A stretch of 64,000 nt of DNA from contig NZ_ALBQ01000009.1 in the NCBI RefSeq assembly GCF_000282895.1, forward strand, positions 1 to 64,000. Reading direction: 5' to 3'. Position numbers and translations under genes: made by a program. Of the stretch, positions 10,243 to 18,980 are shown one piece after another (the first letter of the stretch is position 1; the number at the start of each line of letters is the position of its first letter). The DNA is from Sphingomonas sp. ATCC 31555. Its GTDB lineage: Bacteria > Pseudomonadota > Alphaproteobacteria > Sphingomonadales > Sphingomonadaceae. The notes beneath the pieces are model-generated. The model saw nothing but the letters and a program-made list of their open reading frames with translations, was not told the DNA's origin and ran no database searches.

Positions 10243-13200
10243 CTATTCCGCCGCCAGCAAGCTCGTCGCGCCGCCCAAGTCGACCGACACCAGCCGGCTG
10301 ACCCCGCGCTCGACCATCGTCACCCCGAACAGGCGGTGCATCCGCGCCATCGTCGCTGCATTGTGGGTGACGATCAGGTACCGCGTGCGGGTTTCGCGTG
10401 TCATCCGTTCCAGCAGATCGCAGAAGCGATCGACATTGGCGTCGTCCAGCGGCGCATCCACTTCGTCGAGCACGCAGATCGGCGAGGGCTTGGTGAGGAA
10501 CAGCGCGAAGATCAGCGCCACGGCCGTCAACGCCTGCTCGCCGCCGGACAGCAGCGTCAGCGATTGCAGCTTCTTGCCCGGCGGCTGCGCCAGGATCTCT
10601 AGCCCCGCCTCCAGCGGATCGTCCGAATCGATCAGCGCCAGATGGGCCTGACCGCCATTGAACAGCGTGGTGAACAGCGTGCGGAAATGGCCGTCCACCG
10701 CCTCGAAGGCGGCGAGCAGGCGCTGGCGCCCCTCGCGATTGAGCGTGCCGATCGATCCGCGCAGCCGATGAACCGCCTGGACCAGCTCGTCGCGTTCGCG
10801 CGCGTTGGTGCCAAACGCGGTTTCCAGTTCCGCCAGTTCGGCTTCGGCGACCAGGTTCACGGGCCCCAGCCGCTCGCGCTCGACCGATAGCTTCTCATGC
10901 GCGCTCGCCTCCTCCTGCGGGCTGCCGACGCTTTCCGCATCGAAGCCGAGGCGCGGCGGCAGCAGCGGCGGCGGACATTCGAAACGCTCGCCGGAAACGC
11001 GGCCCATTTCCACCCGGCGCAGATCCTGGCTTTCGGCGCGGGCGGCGGCCCCGGCACGGCGCTCCCGGGCCTCCGACAGCAACTCGCTCGCCTTGCGCAG
11101 CGCCGCCTCGGCGATACGCAGCGCGGCTTCGGCGTCGCGCTCGGCGGTCTGCGCGGCGGCCGAGTCGCGCTTCATCGCCGCGTCGGCGGCTTCGGCTTCG
11201 GCAAGCTGCGCCGCGATCTGCGCAGGGCGGGTGGCGATCGCCTCGCGTTCCTGCGCCAGCGTAGCGGCGCGCGCGTCCATTTCGGCCGTGCGCCGGGTAG
11301 CGTCGGCGGCGCGCGCCCCCCAGCTCCTCGCTTCCGCCCCAGCGGCGGCGAGCCGCTCGCGTGCCTGGGCGAGGTCGCGGTCGAGGCTCGCACGCTCGGC
11401 GCGCGCGCTCGCCACCGCAGCGCGTGCCGCGTCGGCGTCGCGGGAATGCGCCGCCACCTTCGCCCGCGTTTCCGCGCCATCGGGCAGCGCCGCCTTGGCC
11501 GCTTCGGCACGGCCGAACTCGGCGCCGGCGTCCTCCGCTTCGGCGGCGATGCGGCGGCGGCGGATGTCGAGATCGGCCCGCTGCGCCTCCAGTCGTTCGA
11601 TCTGGTTCGCGGCGCGATCCTCGGCGCGCGACGCTTCCCGCGCGGCGAGATCGGCCTGGTCGAGCCGCTGGCGATTCTCGGCGGCGCTGCGGCGCGCATC
11701 GGCGATGCGGGCTTCGATCCGGCTGAGCTCTGCCGCCGCCGCTTCGAGCGCCGCCTGCGCCGCCGGGCGCGCCCGTTCGAGCGCGGCGAGCCGGTTGACC
11801 CGCTCCAGCCGCTCCGCCGCGGCAGCCCCGCCCGAGCGCGCGCGATAGCCGTCCCAGCGGCGCAGTACCCCCTCTCGCGTCACCAGCCGCTGCCCTGCGG
11901 CGAGCGGCTGCCCGGTATCGGCCTCGCACACCAGCACCTGTGCCAGGCGCCGCGCGAGCTGGGCGGGGGCGGTGACGTGTTGCGACAGCGGAGTGGTGTC
12001 GGCGGGTGGGGCGGGATCGCCTGCCAGCGACTCGGCATCGCCCCAATGGCGCTCGGCGCTCGCATCCAGCCCGGCCTCGAGATCGTCCCCCAGGGCGGCG
12101 GCGAGCGCACGCTCATAGCCGGCAGCGACGGTCACCCGGTCGAGCAGCCGATCCTTGCCCGCGGGCTTGGTCGCCTTGGCGAGCGCGGTCGCTTCGCTGT
12201 CGATCTGGGCGAGCTCGGCATGCGCCGCCGCCCGCGCCGCCTGTGCGCCGTTGCGCGCCTCGATCGCGGCGCGTTCCTCGGCATCGGCGCGGGTGAGGGC
12301 ATCGCGCGCCGATTCGGCTTGGTGCTGGGCGTCCGCCCGTGCTGCATGTGCCCGTTGCCGTTCGGCGTGGAGCGGTGCGGCATCGCCGAGGGTGCGGACT
12401 TCCGCCTCGATCCGCGCCTGGTCGCGCTGGCTGCGGTCCACCCGGCCGCGCGCGGCGGAAAGCGCGGCATCGGCGACGCGCACCTCGGCCGCTTCGCTCG
12501 CCTGCTGCGCCAGCGCCTGCGACAGCGCGACCTCGGCATCGCGGGCGGCCCGTTCGGTATCGGCCAGCGCCGTGTCGAGCAGCGGCACGCGCGCTCCCGT
12601 CTCGGCGATCCGCGTTTCCAGCGCCGCCTGTTCGGCGGTCAGCCGTTCGATCGCCTCGGCGGCGTCGCGCGCGAGGGCGGCTTCGCGCGATCGGTCGGTC
12701 TCCAGTCGCCGGCTTGCCTCCGCCAGCTCGGCAATCCGCCGTTCGACGCCGTGGCGAGCGCTGCGCAGCGTCTGCAGCCGGTGCTGGGCATCGCTGGCGG
12801 CATCGCGAAGCCGCAGCGCCTCGGCGCGAAGCGTCGTCACCGCCTCTGCCGCTGCATGTTGTGCGGCTTCGGCGGCAAGCTGTGCGGTGCTGCGATCGGC
12901 GACCAGCGCGTCCGCCTCCGCCGCTTCGCTGCGGGCCGCATCTGCCGCCATCGCCGCGTCACGCCAGCGGGCGAAGATCATCCGCCCTTCGGCCACCCGG
13001 ATGCGATCGGACAGCGCGCGATAGCGTTCTGCCTGCCGTGCCTGGCGCTTCAGCGCGGCGGCGCGCTGTTCCTGCTCGCCGATCAGTTCGTCGAGGCGGG
13101 TGAGGTTGGTTTCGGTCGCCCGCAGCTTCTGTTCGGCATCGCGGCGGCGAACGTGCAGGCCGGCGATCCCTGCCGCTTCCTCCAGCATCGCGCGGCGCTC

Positions 13201-13650
13201 GCCGGGCTTTGCGGCGATGATCGCCCCGATCCGCCCCTGACTGACGAGCGCGGGCGAATGCGCGCCGGTGGCGGCATCGGCGAAGGCGAGCGACACATCC
13301 TTGGCACGCACGTCGCGGCCGTTGATGCGATAGGCGGATCCGGCACCGCGTTCGATGCGGCGGATGATCTCCAGCTCGTCCTGCGCGTCCGGCAGATCGG
13401 CTACGATCGCCACTTCGGCGAAGTCGCGCGCTGGCCGGGTGGCGGTGCCGGCGAAGATCACGTCTTCCATACCGGCGCCGCGCATGGATTTGGCGCTGGT
13501 CTCGCCCATTACCCAGCGCAGCGCTTCGAGCAGGTTGGATTTGCCGCAGCCATTGGGGCCGACGATGCCCGTCAGCCCCGGTTCGATCCGCAGATCGGCT
13601 GGGTCGACGAAGCTCTTGAAGCCCGTCAGCCGCAGCCTTTTGATCTGCAT
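10243..13650 (-). CDS. smc: Chromosome segregation protein SMC
   Basis: SMC is the ATPase of bacterial condensin, which loops and organises the chromosome. The 1135-residue protein has the Walker A GPNGCGKSN at residues 31-39, two long Ala/Arg/Glu-rich coiled coils, and a central hinge (around KDRLLDRVTVAAGYERALAA). The C-terminal ATPase half has signature LSGGEQALTA and Walker B ICVLDEVDAPLDD. Length is slightly below the ~1150-1190 norm, as in other alphaproteobacteria. It is the last gene of a four-gene minus-strand operon, 18 bases after the first DsbA-like gene. scpA/scpB are not adjacent. Confidence 0.97.
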   Translation of the reverse strand: MQIKRLRLTGFKSFVDPADLRIEPGLTGIVGPNGCGKSNLLEALRWVMGETSAKSMRGAGMEDVIFAGTATRPARDFAEVAIVADLPDAQDELEIIRRIERGAGSAYRINGRDVRAKDVSLAFADAATGAHSPALVSQGRIGAIIAAKPGERRAMLEEAAGIAGLHVRRRDAEQKLRATETNLTRLDELIGEQEQRAAALKRQARQAERYRALSDRIRVAEGRMIFARWRDAAMAADAARSEAAEADALVADRSTAQLAAEAAQHAAAEAVTTLRAEALRLRDAASDAQHRLQTLRSARHGVERRIAELAEASRRLETDRSREAALARDAAEAIERLTAEQAALETRIAETGARVPLLDTALADTERAARDAEVALSQALAQQASEAAEVRVADAALSAARGRVDRSQRDQARIEAEVRTLGDAAPLHAERQRAHAARADAQHQAESARDALTRADAEERAAIEARNGAQAARAAAHAELAQIDSEATALAKATKPAGKDRLLDRVTVAAGYERALAAALGDDLEAGLDASAERHWGDAESLAGDPAPPADTTPLSQHVTAPAQLARRLAQVLVCEADTGQPLAAGQRLVTREGVLRRWDGYRARSGGAAAAERLERVNRLAALERARPAAQAALEAAAAELSRIEARIADARRSAAENRQRLDQADLAAREASRAEDRAANQIERLEAQRADLDIRRRRIAAEAEDAGAEFGRAEAAKAALPDGAETRAKVAAHSRDADAARAAVASARAERASLDRDLAQARERLAAAGAEARSWGARAADATRRTAEMDARAATLAQEREAIATRPAQIAAQLAEAEAADAAMKRDSAAAQTAERDAEAALRIAEAALRKASELLSEARERRAGAAARAESQDLRRVEMGRVSGERFECPPPLLPPRLGFDAESVGSPQEEASAHEKLSVERERLGPVNLVAEAELAELETAFGTNARERDELVQAVHRLRGSIGTLNREGRQRLLAAFEAVDGHFRTLFTTLFNGGQAHLALIDSDDPLEAGLEILAQPPGKKLQSLTLLSGGEQALTAVALIFALFLTKPSPICVLDEVDAPLDDANVDRFCDLLERMTRETRTRYLIVTHNAATMARMHRLFGVTMVERGVSRLVSVDLGGATSLLAAE

Positions 13651-13668
13651 GGAGTCAGGCGCGCGCGA

Positions 13669-14430
13669 TCAGCGCGCGCCGGCCTTCTGGAGCAGCGGCT
13701 CCAGATCGGCCCAGGTGTTCACGTCGGTCTTGGTGCCGTTGATGAAGAAGGTGGGGGTGGAGTTCACGCCGTGCACATTGGCGCCATCGGCATTGACCTT
13801 GGCGATCTCCTCGATCTTCTTCTGATCGGCCAGGCACGCCTTGGCTTGGGCCTCGGGCAGGCCGTGCTGCTTCATGAAATCGACCATGCCGAGCGCCTGG
13901 GCGAAGCCGGCCGCCGCCTGGGGCGGAGACATGCGCTGGATCTGGTCGAGGATCTGCGGATTGGTCTGCTGCAGGCTCATGATCTTCTGTTCGAAACCTT
14001 CCTGGCCGGCATAGATCTGATCGAGCATCGGGAAGAAGGCGTCGGTGGGCACGCACTGGTTGAGCAGCGCCAGCGCCAGATCGGGCGCGCCGTGGATCAG
14101 GAAATCGCGATATTCATAGCTGACCCGGCCGGTTGAGACATATTTCTCGCGCAGCGGCTCCACACCGGTGGTGCCGAACTGCGCGCAGAAGGGGCACATG
14201 CGCGAGCCATATTCCACCAGCTTGATCGGCGCGTTGGGGTTGCCCTGGCGGAAGCCATTGTCGGCCGTCTTCTCCACCACATCGGCCCATTGCTTGCCGG
14301 CCGGCGCGGGCACGGCGGCGACGGGAGCGGTGGTCTGCACGGCCGCACTGCCGTTACCGCCAGAGGCTTTATCGCCGCCGTTGCACGCGGCGAGCGCCAG
14401 GAAGGGAAGAAGGGCGAGGGCGAAGCGCAT
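13669..14430 (-). CDS. DsbA-like thioredoxin-fold lipoprotein (CPFC)
   Basis: A 253-residue exported disulfide oxidoreductase of the DsbA/BdbD-like group. A lipobox (LALAAC, Cys16) indicates a membrane-anchored lipoprotein. A linker is followed by a thioredoxin fold with the redox motif CPFC at residues 79-82 and an inserted helical region. The cis-Pro segment STPTFFING is near residue 222. It probably oxidises or reduces thiols of secreted proteins. It is closely similar in layout to the next gene upstream (bases 14458-15156), so the two are tandem paralogues. It lies between that gene and smc in one operon. Confidence 0.88.
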   Translation of the reverse strand: MRFALALLPFLALAACNGGDKASGGNGSAAVQTTAPVAAVPAPAGKQWADVVEKTADNGFRQGNPNAPIKLVEYGSRMCPFCAQFGTTGVEPLREKYVSTGRVSYEYRDFLIHGAPDLALALLNQCVPTDAFFPMLDQIYAGQEGFEQKIMSLQQTNPQILDQIQRMSPPQAAAGFAQALGMVDFMKQHGLPEAQAKACLADQKKIEEIAKVNADGANVHGVNSTPTFFINGTKTDVNTWADLEPLLQKAGAR

Positions 14431-14457
14431 GGGATTCAGTCTCCGGATGTAATCGGC

Positions 14458-15156
14458 TCAGGCGCCGGCGGCGCGCAGTTCGGGTTCGAGATAGGGCCAG
14501 CTGAAGGCGCGGGTGCGCCGGCCGTTGACGAAGAAGCTCGGGGTGCCGTCGACACCGTGAACCTTGGCGCCATCGGCATAGGTCTTGGCGATGCGGGCGC
14601 CGGCCTTGGGATCGGCAAGGCACTGGCGGGCACGCGCTTCGGGAACGCCGTGGCGCTGCATGAAGGCGATCATGCCCAGCGCTTCGGCGAAGCGCGTCGC
14701 CATCTGGCCCGGCGGCAGTTTCTGCCACGCCTTGATCTTGTCGGGCGATGTCTTTTCCAGCGCGATCATCCGCTTCTCGAATTCGGGCTGGTTGGCATAG
14801 ATCGCGTCGAGCACCGGGAAGAAGCGCTGCACCGGCACGCACTGGTTCAGCAGCGCAAGGGCGAAATCGGGCGCGCCGTGCACCAGAAAGTCGCGATACT
14901 CATAGCTCACCTTGCCGGTCGCGATATATTGGTCGCGCAGCGGCTGCACGCCCTGTTCGGCGAACTGATAGCAGGTCGGGCAGGTGCGCGATCCATATTC
15001 GATCAGCTTGACCGGAGCGTTCGGATTGCCCTGGCGGTACCCACCTTCGGGCGTGGCCGCGACGGTAGCGATCCAGTTGGGCTGCGGTGCGGGGGCGGCG
15101 CCGAGCGCGAACAGCGGCACGAGCGCGAGCATCAGAAGAAGGAATCGCTGCATCAT
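14458..15156 (-). CDS. DsbA-like thioredoxin-fold protein (CPTC)
   Basis: A second DsbA-like protein, 232 residues from ATG 15156 (ATG 15153 is equally possible). A signal peptide (about residues 1-20, no lipobox Cys) precedes a thioredoxin fold with CPTC at residues 59-62 and the cis-Pro segment GTPSFFVNG. The start lies one base after the stop of the DciA-like gene, so translation is probably coupled. It shares long matching stretches with the CPFC paralogue downstream, for example VSYEYRDFLVHGAPD against VSYEYRDFLIHGAPD. The change of motif between the Cys residues and the loss of the lipid anchor suggest different redox potential or location. Confidence 0.87.
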   Translation of the reverse strand: MMQRFLLLMLALVPLFALGAAPAPQPNWIATVAATPEGGYRQGNPNAPVKLIEYGSRTCPTCYQFAEQGVQPLRDQYIATGKVSYEYRDFLVHGAPDFALALLNQCVPVQRFFPVLDAIYANQPEFEKRMIALEKTSPDKIKAWQKLPPGQMATRFAEALGMIAFMQRHGVPEARARQCLADPKAGARIAKTYADGAKVHGVDGTPSFFVNGRRTRAFSWPYLEPELRAAGA

Positions 15157-15157
15157 C

Positions 15158-15691
15158 TCAATCGATCCGGCCAAATCCGGGGGCTTCGTCCTGCGCCGCC
15201 ACGCCGGCGGCGAGCGATTCAAGTACCGCGCGCAGTTCCGGATCGGCGATGCCGCGCAGGCTGTCGCCCATTGCCTGGGACAGGGGCTTCAGGCTGGGTG
15301 GCGGCGCGGGCTTGGGGGCCGGGCGCAGATCGCCGTGGCGAATCGCCAGCTTGGCGACGGCGGGATAGCCGAAAAAGCGGTTTACCCGCTCGATGATCTC
15401 GGGTGCGATATGCTGCATCATCGGCGCGAAGGCGCCTGAAACCGTGAGTGCCAGCACGCCCGCCTCGCGTTTGCCGCGCGGGAAGCGAATCGATTCTGGA
15501 GCCGAGACGCGAGCATAGCGATCGCCGACAATCTCGCCCCAGCGGCTGACGATGGCGGACTGGACGAAGCCGAACTTGCGAAAGGCGGCGCCGCCCACGT
15601 CCGGCAGCAGCTCGGACACCGCGCGCACGCGGTTCGAGCGCTGCGGCTCGGGGCGTGGCTGGCGGGTGGTGGCACGGGGGGGCTTCGTCAT
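15158..15691 (-). CDS. DUF721 / DciA-like helicase loader family protein
   Basis: A 177-residue DUF721 protein. The family includes DciA, the ancestral loader of replicative helicase DnaB in bacteria without DnaC. The start is ATG 15691 (MTKPPRATT). The KH-like domain lies in the middle (around SAIVSRWGEIVGDRYARVSAPESIRFPRG), where the family's conserved Trp sits. The C-terminal ~50 residues are Pro/Ala-rich and probably disordered. It is the first gene of the operon with two DsbA-like genes and smc, and its start is 28 bases from the divergent mutY start. That it works as the helicase loader is inferred from the family. Confidence 0.82.
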   Translation of the reverse strand: MTKPPRATTRQPRPEPQRSNRVRAVSELLPDVGGAAFRKFGFVQSAIVSRWGEIVGDRYARVSAPESIRFPRGKREAGVLALTVSGAFAPMMQHIAPEIIERVNRFFGYPAVAKLAIRHGDLRPAPKPAPPPSLKPLSQAMGDSLRGIADPELRAVLESLAAGVAAQDEAPGFGRID

Positions 15692-15719
15692 TGTGGCTCC
15701 CCCATGCCATAGGCGGGGC

Positions 15720-16763
15720 GTGCCCGACAATGTTCCTGAATCGATCGCCCCTGCACTTCTTGCCTGGTACGACGCCCATGCCCGCCGTCTGCCCTGGCGC
15801 GCGCCGCCCGGCGCCAATGTCACCGATCCCTATCGGGTCTGGCTTTCCGAGGTGATGCTCCAGCAGACGCAGGTCGCCACCGTCATCCCCTATTTCGAAA
15901 CGTTCACCGCGCGCTGGCCGAGCTTCGAAGCGTTGGCCGCGGCCGAGGATGCCGACCTGATGGCCGCCTGGGCCGGGCTCGGCTATTATGCGCGGGCCCG
16001 CAATCTGCTCGCCTGCGCCCGCGAAGTGGCGCGGCTGGGCGACCTGCCCGATACCGAGGCGGGGCTGCGGTCGCTGCCCGGCATCGGCGACTATACCGCG
16101 GCTGCAATCGCTGCGATTGCCTTTGGCCGGCGGGCGGTGGTGGTCGATGCCAATGTCGAGCGGGTGGTGACGCGGCTGTTCGCGCTCGCAGAGCCCTTGC
16201 CGGGCTCGCGCCCCGCGATCCGGCGGCTGACCGACACGATCACGCCGGATGCCCGCGCCGGCGATTTCGCCCAGGCGATGATGGATCTGGGCAGCGGTAT
16301 CTGCACGGTCCGCGCGCCCAAATGCCTGGTTTGCCCGATCGCGTTCGGCTGCACGGCGCGCGCGGCCGGGAATCCGGAGACCTATCCCGTCAAGGCGAAG
16401 AAGGCACCCAAGCCGCAGCGCCACGGCACGATGTTCTGGCTGGAGCGGGAAGGGCAGGTGCTGATCGTCCGTCGCCCGGACAAGGGCCTGCTCGGCGGCA
16501 TGCGCGCGCTGCCCACGGGTCCCTGGGTCGAATCGCCGCCGGGCCTTGTGGATGCGCCCCTGCCCGCCGACTGGCGGATGGTGGGCGAAACGGTGCGTCA
16601 CGGCTTCACGCATTTCGAGCTCGAGGTCGCGCTTGCGACTGCAACAATCAGCCGCCATGCAGTCGCACCCCCCGGCGAGTGGTGGCCGATCGGCGACATC
16701 GAGTCGGCGGGTCTGCCCACGGTTTTCGCCAAGGCGGCAAAGGCGATACGGAGATTGCGATGA
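15720..16763 (+). CDS. mutY: Adenine DNA glycosylase
   Basis: MutY removes adenine mispaired with 8-oxoguanine. The start is GTG 15720, giving 347 residues; the frame is open upstream but overlaps the divergent DciA-like gene. The catalytic Glu44 is in WLSEVMLQQTQ, the helix-hairpin-helix is LPGIGDYTAAAI, and the catalytic Asp is in VVVDANV. The [4Fe-4S] set C-X6-C-X2-C-X5-C is complete in CTVRAPKCLVCPIAFGC. A C-terminal NUDIX-like 8-oxoG recognition domain follows. It overlaps the next gene by 4 bases (ATGA). Confidence 0.96.
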   Translation: MPDNVPESIAPALLAWYDAHARRLPWRAPPGANVTDPYRVWLSEVMLQQTQVATVIPYFETFTARWPSFEALAAAEDADLMAAWAGLGYYARARNLLACAREVARLGDLPDTEAGLRSLPGIGDYTAAAIAAIAFGRRAVVVDANVERVVTRLFALAEPLPGSRPAIRRLTDTITPDARAGDFAQAMMDLGSGICTVRAPKCLVCPIAFGCTARAAGNPETYPVKAKKAPKPQRHGTMFWLEREGQVLIVRRPDKGLLGGMRALPTGPWVESPPGLVDAPLPADWRMVGETVRHGFTHFELEVALATATISRHAVAPPGEWWPIGDIESAGLPTVFAKAAKAIRRLR

Positions 16764-18031
16764 CGGGCAAGCGGACATTTGGACTCATCGGGGCGCTCGC
16801 GCTGCTGCAGGCTCCGATCGTGCAGGCCCAGACGGCGCCGAGCGCGGTCGACAGCTTCGCCCGGCAGACCGTCGCTTCGGGCAAGGTGCCGGGCATCGTC
16901 GTCACCTATGCCAAGGGCCAGGGGCCGATGACGGTGGTGGCCGAGGGCCGCATGGCCGAAGAGCCGAGCGCGCCCAAGGTCAACGCCGATACCTTGTGGC
17001 GCGTCTATTCGATGACCAAGCCGATCACCGGCATCGCCGCGATGATCCTGATCGAGGAAGGCAAGCTCAAGCTCGACCAGCCGATCAGCGACTTCATCCC
17101 CGCCTTCAAGGACATGAAGGTGCTGGTGGATCCCACCAAGGATCTGACCAGCCGCCCCGCGACCCGCCCGATCACCGTCCGCAACCTGCTGACGCACACG
17201 GCGGGGCTCGGCTACAACATCATCACCAAGGGCCCGTTGCTCAACGAATATAATCGCCTCGGCATCAATCCCGCGCAGGTGAGCGATTCGTTCGAAGCGA
17301 CGGCGCGGCCGGCGCGTCCGGCGACGCTCGAGGAATTCGCCAACCGCACCGCCACCCTGCCGCTGATCGCCGAGCCGGGCGCCAAGTTCAGCTATTCGAT
17401 CAGCCTCGACATACTCGGCCGCGTCATCGAAGTGGCGAGCGGCGTGCCGTTCGACAGCTTCGTCAACACCCGCATCCTCCAGCCGCTGAAGATGACCTCC
17501 AGCTATTGGACGGTGCCGGCCGACGAAGCGGGCCGTCTCGCCACCGAATATGCAGTGGCGGGCGCGAACCGCTTCCCGATCGATCCGGGCGCCACGTCCG
17601 TCTATCTCAAGAAGCCGAGCTTCCCCTATGGCGGGGCCGGCCTGGCCATGTCGGCGCGCGACTATGATCGCTTCCTCCACATGCTGCAGAATGGCGGCAC
17701 GCTCGACGGCGTGCGCATCCTGAAGCCCGAGACGGCGGCGCTCGCCATGTCGGATCTTCTGCCTGCGGGCGTCGACAAGACGATGCTGGCGGTGATGGCG
17801 CGCGACACCGCCGTGCCGATGGGCTTCGGCGCCGGCGGATCGGTGTTCCTCGCCGATCAGCCCGGCGGCGCGGGCAAGGGCACGTTCGGCTGGTCGGGCG
17901 CGGCGGGCACCTTCGCCTGGGTCGATCCCAAGAACCAGGTGCGCGCGACGATGATGGTCAACATCCTGCTTGCCGAGCTGAACCTGAAAGTGCCGATGCG
18001 CGCCGCCGTCTACGCCGATCTCGCCAGGTGA
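16760..18031 (+). CDS. Serine hydrolase of the beta-lactamase / S12 family
   Basis: A 423-residue exported penicillin-binding-protein-like hydrolase. A signal peptide (cleavage near AQA, residue 24) precedes the SxxK motif SMTK at residues 84-87, the Tyr motif region around KFSYSISLDI, and a C-terminal FGWSGAAGT that takes the place of the KTG motif. Such proteins are esterases, D-aminopeptidases or DD-peptidases; true beta-lactamase activity is not implied. It starts within the mutY stop (ATGA) and ends within the nudC start (GTGA), so the three are one coupled operon. Confidence 0.88.
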   Translation: MTGKRTFGLIGALALLQAPIVQAQTAPSAVDSFARQTVASGKVPGIVVTYAKGQGPMTVVAEGRMAEEPSAPKVNADTLWRVYSMTKPITGIAAMILIEEGKLKLDQPISDFIPAFKDMKVLVDPTKDLTSRPATRPITVRNLLTHTAGLGYNIITKGPLLNEYNRLGINPAQVSDSFEATARPARPATLEEFANRTATLPLIAEPGAKFSYSISLDILGRVIEVASGVPFDSFVNTRILQPLKMTSSYWTVPADEAGRLATEYAVAGANRFPIDPGATSVYLKKPSFPYGGAGLAMSARDYDRFLHMLQNGGTLDGVRILKPETAALAMSDLLPAGVDKTMLAVMARDTAVPMGFGAGGSVFLADQPGGAGKGTFGWSGAAGTFAWVDPKNQVRATMMVNILLAELNLKVPMRAAVYADLAR

Positions 18032-18897
18032 TCGCGCCCGGCTTTACCGGCGGCACGCTGGACCGAGACGATCGCGTCCGCCACGAACCCGAATTGCTGG
18101 CGGCCGCGCTCGCCGATCCGCGCGCGCGGCTGCTGGTGATGGACGGGCTGGTGCCGCAGCTGGACGAGGCGGGGCGGCTGGTCTGGACCGGCCTTGATGC
18201 CGCGAGCGAACCGCTGTTGTTCCTCGGCTTCCTGGAGGGCGAGCCGCGCTTCGTGCAGACGCTGCCGCCCGGAGCCCCGCTGCCCCCGGGCCGTCCGCCC
18301 GAGCTCTCCGCGATCCTCGACGCGTTCCGGGCGGAGGATGCCGCCAATTATGCGGCGGCGCGCAGCCTGATCGACTGGCACGCCCGCAACGGCTTCTGTT
18401 CGCGCTGCGGCACGCCGACGAACATCTTCCGCGCCGGCTGGGGACGGCTCTGCCCCCATTGCGCGACCGAGCATTATCCGCGGGTCGACCCGGTGGTGAT
18501 CATGCTCGCCGAGCGTGGCGACCGGGTGCTGCTCGGCCGCCAGCCAAGCTGGCCGCCGGGCCGCTATTCGGCGCTCGCCGGCTTCCTGGAGGTGGGCGAG
18601 AGCATCGAGGACGCGGTGCGCCGCGAGACGCTGGAGGAATCGGGCGTACGGGTGGGGGCGGTGCGCTATGTCGCGAGCCAGCCCTGGCCCTTCCCGTCGC
18701 AGCTGATGATCGCGTGCATCGGTGAGGCGCTCGGCGAGGAAATCTCGATCGACGCGCACGAGCTGGAACATGCGGCCTGGTTCGATCGCGCGCAGGTGCG
18801 GCAGGCACTGGCGCGCGATCCGGGGGCGCCGTTCCTCGCGCCGCCGGGATATGCGATCGCCTATACGCTGCTAAAGGCCTGGGCCGAGGGGGTGTAG
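18028..18897 (+). CDS. nudC: NADH pyrophosphatase / RNA deNADding enzyme
   Basis: NudC hydrolyses NAD(H) and removes NAD caps from RNA. The 289-residue protein starts at GTG 18028, overlapping the previous stop by 4 bases. Zinc ligands are C124, C127, C142 and C145. The Nudix box runs from G185 (GFLEVGESIEDAVRRETLEE). The NADH-pyrophosphatase signature SQPWPFPSQL at about residues 217-226 separates it from other Nudix enzymes. With MutY it makes a nucleotide and nucleic-acid maintenance operon. Confidence 0.95.
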   Translation: MIAPGFTGGTLDRDDRVRHEPELLAAALADPRARLLVMDGLVPQLDEAGRLVWTGLDAASEPLLFLGFLEGEPRFVQTLPPGAPLPPGRPPELSAILDAFRAEDAANYAAARSLIDWHARNGFCSRCGTPTNIFRAGWGRLCPHCATEHYPRVDPVVIMLAERGDRVLLGRQPSWPPGRYSALAGFLEVGESIEDAVRRETLEESGVRVGAVRYVASQPWPFPSQLMIACIGEALGEEISIDAHELEHAAWFDRAQVRQALARDPGAPFLAPPGYAIAYTLLKAWAEGV

Positions 18898-18914
18898 GCT
18901 CCGCCGCAATCCTC

Positions 18915-18971
18915 TCCCGCGAAGGCGCTGCTATCGCCTATGTCCAACATAGGCGTCATCCCGCGAAGGCG
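18915..18971. repeat. Short intergenic repeat with inverted repeat
   Basis: A 13-base direct repeat TCCCGCGAAGGCG occurs at 18915-18927 and 18959-18971. Between them lies a perfect 8-bp hairpin, GCCTATGT (18936-18943) / ACATAGGC (18947-18954). It lies between the convergent ends of nudC and pheA. The repeat core looks like the GTCATCCCCGCGAAGGCGGG-type intergenic repeats common in sphingomonad genomes; this recognition is from memory. Confidence 0.45.
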
Positions 18972-18980
18972 GGGTGGATC

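Noticed and set aside
10897..14136. 1079-residue open frame on the plus strand opposite smc and a DsbA-like gene
   Set aside because: Shadow of smc third-position GC bias; no motif, and it spans two well-supported minus-strand genes.
16760..18031. Beta-lactamase resistance gene
   Set aside because: SxxK is present, but the broad S12 family layout and overlap with mutY and nudC give no support for antibiotic hydrolysis.
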